The notes beneath the pieces are model-generated. The model did not search any database and was not told the origin of the DNA. It saw only the letters and a program-made list of their open reading frames with translations. This document shows, in pieces, positions 1-6,096 of a DNA stretch of 10,913 nucleotides (position 1 is its first letter; the number at the start of each line of letters is the position of its first letter). Source of the stretch: Thermoflexales bacterium (GTDB lineage: Bacteria > Chloroflexota > Anaerolineae > Fen-1058); the NCBI GenBank assembly GCA_017882055.1, contig JADGQE010000098.1, positions 1 through 10,913 on the forward strand, given 5' to 3'. The translations under genes and the position numbers were made by a program.

Positions 1-170
1 CGGTCAACCCGCTTCAATTCAGCTAAAAACCAAGGCATTTCACGATCTGTGCTCACATTAATTCGAAAAACGGCGTCCAAAATGGCCGAAAGGTGAGTAA
101 AAGCGAGAAGTTCTTGATAATTTCCGAGCTGGTGGCGCATTTCCAGAATCTCGGAAATCGTCAGAAACAT
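1..170 (-). CDS. N-terminal fragment of an unidentified divergent protein, cut by the window edge
   Basis: A minus-strand frame is open from about base 316 down to base 1 and leaves the window without a stop. From the ATG at 170-168 it encodes about 56 residues, beginning MFLTISEILEMRHQLGNYQ and ending WFLAELKRVD. The pattern of Leu, Ile, Phe and Val among charged residues looks like real amphipathic helices. The frame also has no stops across about 100 codons, which is unlikely by chance at this GC content. The start is uncertain. The ATG has only a weak AAGCGGG upstream, while a GTG at 230-228 in the same frame has GGGGAG eight bases before it (244-239). Using the GTG would place the rightward promoter inside this gene. 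I do not recognise the family. It is not the usual LacI N-terminus, although divergent regulators are common beside sugar ABC operons. No function is assigned. Confidence 0.5.
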   Translation of the reverse strand, partial: MFLTISEILEMRHQLGNYQELLAFTHLSAILDAVFRINVSTDREMPWFLAELKRVD

Positions 171-183
171 CCCGCTTCGTGAC

Positions 184-212
184 AAGACGCGCCGGGGCAA
201 CCACCTTATAAT
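184..212 (+). promoter_or_regulatory. Probable promoter of the sugar-transport operon
   Basis: A perfect TATAAT -10 box lies at 207-212. At a 17-base spacing the -35 position is AAGACG (184-189), which matches only the GAC of TTGACA. A better match, GTGACA (179-184), is 22 bases from the -10 and so too far. A strong -10 with a poor -35 would fit a promoter that needs an activator, but that is inference. Transcription would begin near 219 and leave a leader of about 68 bases before the binding-protein gene. Confidence 0.5.
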
Positions 213-286
213 GTGAAAGGCTGACCACACGGGATCGTCTCCCCAAAGGCCCCAGCTCGAGAAATCACTTCCTTCAGGAGGAAAAG

Positions 287-1759
287 ATGAAAAAGTCGCT
301 CGTGTTCGTAACGTTGATTATCGCCTTGCTATTAGCTGCTTGTGCTACACCGACTCCAGTCCCACCGGCCGCACCGCCGACTGCGGTTCCAGCTAAACCG
401 ACGGCTGCGCCCGCTCAACCGACCGCCGCACCGGCTCAGCCGACCAAAGCGCCAGAACAGCCAACCGCTGCGCCCGCCCAACCGACAGCGGCCCCGGCTC
501 AGCCGACCGCAACGGCTACAGCAACCCCCGAACCGACCAAGATTCCCCTAGCCGCAGGCGCGGTCGGGATCGACTTCTGGTCGTGGGTGCCAGGCATTCA
601 GGATCAGGTCAACGAGTGGAATGCCACTCACCCCAACATCCAAGTCAACTACATTAATAAGGGCAACGGCAATACGGAGTACGCCGCCCTGAACACGGCG
701 TTGCAAGCCAATTCCGACATTCCCGATGTCGTCCAGATCGAGTATCAGCACCTGCCCAGCTATATCACGCGCGGCCAGCTGGCCAACCTGGTCGATTACG
801 GCGCGAATGACGTTAAGAGCCAGTTTGTGCCGTGGACCTGGTCACAGGTTTCTCAGGGCAATGGCGTGTACGCTTACCCGCAGGATGCCGGCCCGCTGGT
901 GATGTTCTGCAACAATGCGATTCTGGATAAGAACAACATCAAAGTGCCGACCACGTGGGACGAGTTTACTAAGGCCGCGGCCGATTTGCACAAGGCCGAT
1001 CCGAATGTCTACCTGGCGAACTTCACTCCCGATCAAGGCTGGTACATGGGGATGCTCTGGCAGTCGGGCGCCAAACCCTTCACGGTGGATGGCACCAACA
1101 TCAAGATCGACTTCACCTCGCCCGAGGTCATGCGTGTGGCCAAGCTGTGGGATGATTTGCTGAAATCGGGGAACCTGGCTCCGATCGATACGTATTCCAA
1201 CGACTGGAACACCGCGCTTGGCAAAGGCACCATTGCGTGCTGGAACTCCGGCGCCTGGGGAACCTTCATCTCTGGCTCCGCTCCTGATTTTAAGGGCAAG
1301 TGGAAGGTCTACCTGATGCCGGGGTGGAAGGCGGGCGACAAGGTCAACGGCAACTACGGCGGATCGACCATCGCCGTGACGAAAGCCAGCGCCCATGCGA
1401 AGGAAGCCGCCGAATTTGCCAAGTGGCTGAACACCGATCCGAAACCCCTGGTGGAACTCACCAATCCCGATAAAGCTGGCCTGTTCCCGGTGACGCAGTC
1501 GACTTTGTCGAACAAAGCCTGGTCGGATGTTCCCTATGATTACTGGAGCGGGCAAGCGATCCACCAGGTGATGGCGGAAGCGGCGCAGCAAGTGAATCCC
1601 AGCTTCCAGTGGAGCCCGTTCACCGACTTTGTGTATACCACGTACGCTGATTTGCTGACTCAAGTGAAGGCGGGCACTCTCACGCTTCAAGATGCCATGA
1701 AGCAACTGCAAGACAAGTCCGTCACCTATGCCAAAGATCAAGGCTTTACCGTTCAATAA
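287..1759 (+). CDS. Sugar ABC transporter substrate-binding lipoprotein (family 1, UgpB/MalE-like)
   Basis: This is the extracellular solute-binding component of a CUT1-type sugar importer. Residues 1-19 form a lipoprotein signal: MKKS, a hydrophobic stretch, then LLAAC with Cys19 as the lipidated residue. Residues 20-85 are a Pro/Thr/Ala/Gln linker with six heptads. The binding domain starts near residue 92 (GIDFWSWVPG) and runs to the C-terminus. It is rich in Trp and Tyr, as expected for stacking against sugar rings. At 490 residues it is somewhat longer than usual for the family because of the linker. The start is well supported by AGGAGG at 276-281, five bases before the ATG. It is the first gene after the promoter and is followed by a strong hairpin and two cognate permeases. 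The exact sugar cannot be read from the sequence, but the linked GH2 and GH42 enzymes suggest a beta-galactoside-containing oligosaccharide. The linker style is typical of Chloroflexota. Confidence 0.93.
   Translation: MKKSLVFVTLIIALLLAACATPTPVPPAAPPTAVPAKPTAAPAQPTAAPAQPTKAPEQPTAAPAQPTAAPAQPTATATATPEPTKIPLAAGAVGIDFWSWVPGIQDQVNEWNATHPNIQVNYINKGNGNTEYAALNTALQANSDIPDVVQIEYQHLPSYITRGQLANLVDYGANDVKSQFVPWTWSQVSQGNGVYAYPQDAGPLVMFCNNAILDKNNIKVPTTWDEFTKAAADLHKADPNVYLANFTPDQGWYMGMLWQSGAKPFTVDGTNIKIDFTSPEVMRVAKLWDDLLKSGNLAPIDTYSNDWNTALGKGTIACWNSGAWGTFISGSAPDFKGKWKVYLMPGWKAGDKVNGNYGGSTIAVTKASAHAKEAAEFAKWLNTDPKPLVELTNPDKAGLFPVTQSTLSNKAWSDVPYDYWSGQAIHQVMAEAAQQVNPSFQWSPFTDFVYTTYADLLTQVKAGTLTLQDAMKQLQDKSVTYAKDQGFTVQ
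377..502 (+). repeat. Six 21-bp tandem units encoding a PTAAPAQ heptad linker
   Basis: Residues 31-72 of the binding protein read PTAVPAK, PTAAPAQ, PTAAPAQ, PTKAPEQ, PTAAPAQ, PTAAPAQ. The DNA units are similar but differ at third positions, so the array has diverged rather than being a fresh duplication. The segment probably acts as a flexible spacer that holds the sugar-binding domain away from the lipid anchor. Such arrays can change copy number between strains. Confidence 0.85.
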
Positions 1760-1816
1760 TGCTTCGCGGTAGCGCATAGGTACAGAACGGAAAATCTTGA
1801 GCATGGTAAAGTAAAG

Positions 1817-1863
1817 ATACCGGGGCGGCGCGTGTCTTCGACACGGACGCGCCGCCCCGGTAT
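1817..1863 (+). promoter_or_regulatory. Very stable intercistronic hairpin between binding-protein and permease genes
   Basis: Bases 1817-1833 (ATACCGGGGCGGCGCGT) are exactly complementary to 1847-1863, giving a 17-bp GC-rich stem. Within the loop, GTGTC and GACAC can pair in an alternative arrangement. Only TATTCTGATC follows, so a U-run for a classic terminator is nearly absent. The ribosome-binding site of the next gene starts eight bases after the stem. In transport operons such as malE-malF, stem-loops at this place protect or release the upstream message so that binding protein exceeds permease. The same role, or partial termination, is inferred here. Confidence 0.8.
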
Positions 1864-1870
1864 TCTGATC

Positions 1871-1878
1871 AGAGGTGA
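1871..1878 (+). promoter_or_regulatory. Ribosome-binding site that fixes the start of the first permease
   Basis: AGAGGTGA sits four bases before the ATG at 1883. An in-frame ATG at 1832 lies inside the hairpin and has no comparable site, so 1883 is the better start. Confidence 0.7.
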
Positions 1879-1882
1879 TTCT

Positions 1883-2812
1883 ATGTCAGTCGCCACTACG
1901 ACAGCGCGTATGCCCCGTCCCGCCTCACGCTCCTGGCGACGGTTCAAGCGCAACAGTATTCCCTATCTCTTTTTAGCACCTTTCCTCATCGGGTTCGTGA
2001 TCTTCTTGGTGTACCCCCTGATCTACTCGCTGAACTTGAGCCTGTATCGCACGCGCCTCGTGGGCGGTACTACCTACGTGGGACTGGAAAACTACGGGCG
2101 CGCTTTGCAGGACACCAACCTCTGGGAAGGCGTGCGGAACGTGCTCTTGTTTGGCGCGGTTCAGATTCCCGTGATGCTGGGTTTCGCGTTGATCTTTGCG
2201 CTGGTTCTCGACAGCGCGATCCTGCACCGGAAGACGATTTTTCGTCTCGGCAATTTCTTGCCCTTTGCAGTGCCCAGCGTGGTCGCGGCGTTGATCTGGG
2301 GTTACTTGTACGGTGAAAGCTTTGGCCCCATCGCACAGATTGCGCACGCGTTGGGTCTGACTCCGCCCCAATTTCTGACCTCCTCCGGCGTGATTCCCGC
2401 CCTGGCCAACATCTCGACGTGGCAGTACACCGGTTATAACATGTTGATCTTGTTTGCGGCGCTGCAATCGATTCCCCGCGAGCTCTACGAAGCGGCCGCC
2501 GTCGATGGCGCCAGCGGCGTGCAAATCGCCCTGAAGATTCGCATTCCCTTGATCGCACCGGCGATCATCCTGACGGGCATCTTCTCGATCATCGGCACCC
2601 TGCAATTATTCAACGAGCCCAACGTCCTCACCAGCATCGCGCCGTCGGTACTGAACCCGCATTTCACGCCTAATTTATACGTCTATTCGCTCGCCTTCCG
2701 CAGCCAGCAGTTTGACTATTCAGCAGCCATCGCCTTTACGCTGGCGTTTGTGACCGGCGTGCTGGCCTCGGTCTTCTTCTTCATCACTCGCCAACGTGGA
2801 GAACGTCAATGA
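1883..2812 (+). CDS. Sugar ABC transporter permease, MalF/UgpA type
   Basis: This is the first membrane subunit of the sugar importer, 309 residues from the chosen ATG. A basic N-terminal tail (residues 1-25) precedes the first membrane segment (about 27-50, PYLFLAPFLIGF). Further hydrophobic spans lie near 85-110, 120-145, 180-195, 225-250 and 280-303, giving the six-span pattern of the family. The cytoplasmic EAA loop that docks on the ATPase is clear: E203-A-A-A-V-D-G-A, ending at IPLIAP. The gene follows the hairpin after the binding protein, and its TGA overlaps the next gene's ATG, so the two permeases should be translationally coupled and form a heterodimer. An extra 17 residues from an upstream ATG at 1832 are rejected because that stretch is the stem-loop. 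Confidence 0.93.
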   Translation: MSVATTTARMPRPASRSWRRFKRNSIPYLFLAPFLIGFVIFLVYPLIYSLNLSLYRTRLVGGTTYVGLENYGRALQDTNLWEGVRNVLLFGAVQIPVMLGFALIFALVLDSAILHRKTIFRLGNFLPFAVPSVVAALIWGYLYGESFGPIAQIAHALGLTPPQFLTSSGVIPALANISTWQYTGYNMLILFAALQSIPRELYEAAAVDGASGVQIALKIRIPLIAPAIILTGIFSIIGTLQLFNEPNVLTSIAPSVLNPHFTPNLYVYSLAFRSQQFDYSAAIAFTLAFVTGVLASVFFFITRQRGERQ

Positions 2813-3714
2813 CCACGTACAAGACCACACAGAAACGCGCACGCGCCCGCGTCAGCGCTCCAGCCCGTCGGCCCGCCGGCAAATATCTGGCGATCGTTTT
2901 CATGGTTGTTGCTCTCGGTTATTTTTTGACGCCGTTGATTTGGCTCGTGATCTCCAGCACCAAAAGCAACGCGGACCTGTTCAACACCTTTGGATTCTGG
3001 TTCAGCCCCCGGTTCAATCTATTTCAAAATTTAAGCGATCTCTTTGCCCGTGATAATGGCGTCTTCATCATTTGGATGAAGAACACGGCCATCTATGCGA
3101 CCTCGGCCGCCGTGGGTTCGGCGTTGATCTCCGCACTGGCGGGCTATGCCTTCGCGCTCTATCGGTTTGCCGGGCGCAATCTGCTGTTTGGCATCGTGCT
3201 CGCTTCGGTCTTTGTGCCCTCCACGGTTTTTGCCGTTCCGCTGTTTCTCTTGCTATCCAAGAGTGGCTTGAGCAATTCCTTGCTGGCCATCATCTTGCCC
3301 GCACTGATAAATCCGTTTGGCGTGTATTTGATGCGCATCTATGCGGAGCAAGCGGTGCCTGAAGAGTTGCTCGACGCGGGGCGCGTCGACGGCGCCGGTG
3401 ACTTTCGCATTTTCGCGCAGATTGCTTTTCGCTTGATGATGCCTGGCTTCGTCACGGTGCTGTTGTTCGCCTTTGTCGGCGCGTGGAATAACTATTTTTT
3501 GCCGCTGCTCGTGTTGAGCAAATCCAATCTCTTCCCCGTGACCGTGGGCCTGGCCTACTGGAATGGACTCGCCACACAGCCCGGTAACTCGCAAGTTCTG
3601 TATGCGATCGTGATCACGGGCTCGGTCGTGGCCATATTGCCGGTGATGATTGTCTTCCTGTTCCTCCAGCGCTACTGGCAGGGTGGCTTGAGTCTGGGAA
3701 GCGTCAAAGGCTAG
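2809..3714 (+). CDS. Sugar ABC transporter permease, MalG/UgpE type
   Basis: This is the second membrane subunit, 301 residues, partner of the preceding permease. A strongly basic, Arg/Lys-rich tail (residues 5-25) precedes membrane segment 1 (about 26-50, ending in PLIWLVISS, a typical family feature). More spans lie near 95-120, 125-150, 155-170, 210-235 and 265-290. The EAA-type loop reads E-E-L-L-D189-A-G-R-V-D-G-A and leads to RLMMP. Here the usual first Glu-Ala-Ala is replaced by Asp-Ala-Gly, a common variation in this subunit. GGAGAA at 2798-2803 lies five bases before the ATG, inside the end of the upstream gene. The ATGA overlap implies coupling. No ATPase gene follows, so energy is presumably supplied by a shared ATPase encoded elsewhere. 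Confidence 0.93.
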   Translation: MTTYKTTQKRARARVSAPARRPAGKYLAIVFMVVALGYFLTPLIWLVISSTKSNADLFNTFGFWFSPRFNLFQNLSDLFARDNGVFIIWMKNTAIYATSAAVGSALISALAGYAFALYRFAGRNLLFGIVLASVFVPSTVFAVPLFLLLSKSGLSNSLLAIILPALINPFGVYLMRIYAEQAVPEELLDAGRVDGAGDFRIFAQIAFRLMMPGFVTVLLFAFVGAWNNYFLPLLVLSKSNLFPVTVGLAYWNGLATQPGNSQVLYAIVITGSVVAILPVMIVFLFLQRYWQGGLSLGSVKG

Positions 3715-3730
3715 CACAGGACGATCGGTC

Positions 3731-4135
3731 ATGCCATCAACGCTGCCCCTTATTCTGCTGATCGGCCAGGATGTCACGCTGACGTATTTGATCGAACGGT
3801 ATGCCGAACGCAGTGGATACGTTGTGCATACCGCGTCAATTATGCCGGCATTATCAGTCGCTCGCGATTTACAGTCCACTGCGGTATTGTTCGCATCGAT
3901 CGAAAACTTTGAAGCGGCTCAAGCGCTGCCGGGCGATCTGACAAGCTGTGAGGTTCCACTGCTGGTCTGTGTATCTGTCAACGATCAGGCGCGGGCGCAC
4001 GAATTGGGAGCCGATTATTGCCTGGTACATCCTCTGACGTACGATAGTTTTCTCGCCGTGGTCACAGCGATAAGTGCGCCATCTGTAGCCAGAGGTCGGA
4101 CAGACCGGCGCGGTTCAGCCCGCGCCTCAATGTAA
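3731..4135 (+). CDS. Degenerate (pseudo-)receiver domain protein, 134 residues
   Basis: The length and layout match a stand-alone CheY-like receiver: strand 1 (LPLILLIGQD), helix 1 (TYLIERYAERSGYVV), strand 3 (STAVLFASI), strand 4 (PLLVCVS), then GADYCLVHPLT at the usual strand-5 position. The phosphorylation chemistry appears lost. The acidic pair is Gly12-Gln13, with only Asp14 left nearby. The phospho-acceptor position aligns with Ala55. The conserved Lys-Pro is His100-Pro101. It therefore probably cannot be phosphorylated and may act by protein binding; that is inference. No DNA-binding domain follows. The C-terminus (about 115-134) is a basic, likely disordered tail. The gene starts 16 bases after the permease stop with AGGA at 3718-3721, so it probably belongs to the transport transcript. 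My alignment is by eye. The fold is likely, the role unknown. Confidence 0.7.
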   Translation: MPSTLPLILLIGQDVTLTYLIERYAERSGYVVHTASIMPALSVARDLQSTAVLFASIENFEAAQALPGDLTSCEVPLLVCVSVNDQARAHELGADYCLVHPLTYDSFLAVVTAISAPSVARGRTDRRGSARASM

Positions 4136-4192
4136 TCGAGCCTGTGCCTGCACCAAACGTTGGAGCCCGGATAATCGACGACATCTCTCAAA

Positions 4193-4204
4193 TCTCGCGC
4201 GAGA
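4193..4204. repeat. Perfect 12-bp palindrome in the gap before the barrel-protein gene
   Basis: TCTCGCGCGAGA is a perfect dyad within the 128-base gap 4136-4263. The gap also holds GATAAT at 4170-4175, a possible -10 with no convincing -35, and CCAAACGTTGG at 4153-4163, which has the central AACGTT seen in many LacI-family operators. Together these could be a secondary promoter with an operator, but each is weak alone. Confidence 0.25.
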
Positions 4205-4263
4205 AAGATCAAGCGCCGGCAATGGTAGGACGCATTACAGCGTGATCGCCCAGAGGAATCAGC

Positions 4264-6096
4264 ATGAGCGAGTTTTATGTGACGATTATCCATCGACCGG
4301 AGATGGTGCCGGAATATATCCAGCGGGAGGCCCAGGAAGGTAAGCAGGAAGACCTCGCCCGCAGTGAAGTCATACGCGAATCCTTAGACATTTTCCGCAC
4401 GCAACAACAGGTCGCGCATGACAACGGCTTGAGAACCACGATCCAGATGACCTATGCGAGTCTGTTCAACGCAGAGGTGATTGCCATCGCCAAAGAGCAT
4501 CATGACAGGTATGGTGACGAAATTGGCTCGACCTTCCTCGGCCTCCAATGCCAGCAATTTCGTGACAAGTTCAAGTCCAAAGAGTTAGCGATCTGGCTCT
4601 TTTCCATGGAAGACAAAAGGCGAATCGTCGACGAGGTGCTGGGCAAGTTCTATGAAGTATTCGGCTTCTATCCCACCTCGACCGGTTCCTATTACATGGA
4701 CGCCGAACTGGTCAACTATATCAAGTCAAAGTATCCGATGATCAAGGCTGCGGTAGCAACCTGTTGGGAAGAAGGCCCTAAAGCGTATCGAAACGCCAAC
4801 AACTCGTGGTACACCATCTTTGACGGCGGTCCGTGGAATCCCTGGATACCGTCGAAGCGCAATATCCACTGTCCGGCGTCGGATGAAGCAGACGACATCG
4901 GCATCGTCGCCATTCCCCATCTTTCACGCGATCTCATGGCGGTCTTTGACGGTCCAGGGTCTTACTATGGCACCCACCCACAAAACATCTTGCGCGGCAT
5001 GGTCTACGAAGGCAGGGAAATTCCGTACTTCAAAAACATCGTCGATCAGTACCGCTCAATGGCAACGTACAACCGTGGCTATTCTTACAACATGATGTAT
5101 GTAGGCCCCGGCTGGATGAGCAAACAAGGTCGCTGGGAAGCCGACTATGCCTTCTTACTCAAGAGTTATCAGGATGGCATGGCGCATTACGGGCAGCTCA
5201 AAAAAAAGGGCAAGGCCCAAGATGTCACGCTGAGCGAGTTTGCAGACATTTATCGCCAGAGCCGACCGTATACTCGCCCCGAATGTACTTTGTGGAAAGA
5301 TATTTTGTATGGCTCCAGGCGACAGCAGTTCTGGTATGCCGATCCCTGGATGCGTTTCTGCCTCGATATGAATCAGGGCGGTGCAATGATCGATCTGCGG
5401 CCCTACGCCGCCAGGCTGGTTCGGCCATGTGGAGTCGGTACCAGGCATCTGCAGGACGCTTCCTATCCCTTCTTAGTGCAGTCGCTTTATCGGGTCGGCT
5501 ATTTTACGCATTATGCAGGTGAAGGGGCCGTAAAGAGCTGCAAGTTCAGCTACGCGGGTGAAGAGATTGACTTGTGTACCTGTCGTACTCTCGCCTCATA
5601 TTCGGAAGAAGGCGATACACGAATCGTGACGCTTGATCCGGTGAATATCGAATTTGCACGGGTTACCATCAGCGTGCAGTCGGTCTTCCGCCTCACCGAA
5701 GGCACAGGTGAGATCGAGATCGTAAGAAGCATCATCGGCACGACTGATCCCGCAGCCGAGATCACCATCGACGAATATATCACAGCCTGCTACGGCACGA
5801 CCGAATATCCGGAAGACCTGACAGGGATCACGCTTACTTTGCAAGGCGCGGCAGAGCGCGAATCGATCGAATATGCGTACCAATGTCGTGAAGCGCAGGT
5901 GCCCGACATCATCGTCGCGGAAGCAATCGTCCCTCAGGTCGAGACTCGCCTCACGATGCGAACGGATTCCGATCACGCCACAGGCTATTTCCGTGAAGGC
6001 TTCGCTTTCTCGCCTATGTATACCATCGGTCTCAAGCAGACGATTCAGGGGAAGGGAGAGCTGCGCACCTGGCTCAAGGTAGAAAAGGCATCATGA
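4264..6096 (+). CDS. Cytoplasmic putative glycoside hydrolase/deacetylase-superfamily protein of unknown reaction
   Basis: The protein has 610 residues and no signal peptide, so it should be cytoplasmic. The N-terminal two thirds (about 1-380) look like a barrel enzyme of the polysaccharide-deacetylase/GH57-like kind. Features seen are an early strand with FYVTIIHRPE, then YGDEIGSTFLG, FYPTSTGSYYMD (Asp146), AVATCWEEG (about 163-171), GGPWNPW, NIHCP (His202) and IPHLSRDL (His219). The C-terminal part (about 385-610) is rich in beta strands and resembles an accessory sandwich domain. I recall similarity to the DUF3863/DUF3864 proteins, known from a Parabacteroides structure described as a putative glycoside hydrolase/deacetylase; this is from memory. 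AGAGGA at 4252-4257 supports the start. The end overlaps the GH2 gene by ATGA, which ties it to glycan breakdown. The substrate, reaction and catalytic residues cannot be settled from sequence alone. Confidence 0.72.
   Translation: MSEFYVTIIHRPEMVPEYIQREAQEGKQEDLARSEVIRESLDIFRTQQQVAHDNGLRTTIQMTYASLFNAEVIAIAKEHHDRYGDEIGSTFLGLQCQQFRDKFKSKELAIWLFSMEDKRRIVDEVLGKFYEVFGFYPTSTGSYYMDAELVNYIKSKYPMIKAAVATCWEEGPKAYRNANNSWYTIFDGGPWNPWIPSKRNIHCPASDEADDIGIVAIPHLSRDLMAVFDGPGSYYGTHPQNILRGMVYEGREIPYFKNIVDQYRSMATYNRGYSYNMMYVGPGWMSKQGRWEADYAFLLKSYQDGMAHYGQLKKKGKAQDVTLSEFADIYRQSRPYTRPECTLWKDILYGSRRQQFWYADPWMRFCLDMNQGGAMIDLRPYAARLVRPCGVGTRHLQDASYPFLVQSLYRVGYFTHYAGEGAVKSCKFSYAGEEIDLCTCRTLASYSEEGDTRIVTLDPVNIEFARVTISVQSVFRLTEGTGEIEIVRSIIGTTDPAAEITIDEYITACYGTTEYPEDLTGITLTLQGAAERESIEYAYQCREAQVPDIIVAEAIVPQVETRLTMRTDSDHATGYFREGFAFSPMYTIGLKQTIQGKGELRTWLKVEKAS

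Noticed and set aside
120..158. Three ATTTCC/GGAAAT half-sites (120-125, 139-144, 153-158), including ATTTCC-N8-GGAAAT, as an operator
   Set aside because: They fall inside the minus-strand coding frame that starts at 170 or 230, so coding sequence explains them better.
842..1804. A 320-codon minus-strand open frame opposite the binding-protein gene
   Set aside because: It is a shadow of a clear sugar-binding protein gene, has no family resemblance and no ribosome-binding site.
1832..1882. Upstream start adding 17 residues to the first permease
   Set aside because: The stretch is the right half of the stem-loop, and the ATG at 1883 has a good ribosome-binding site.
3731..4135. A functional phosphorylated CheY-type regulator
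   Set aside because: The acidic pair, the acceptor Asp and the conserved Lys are all replaced, so only the fold is claimed.
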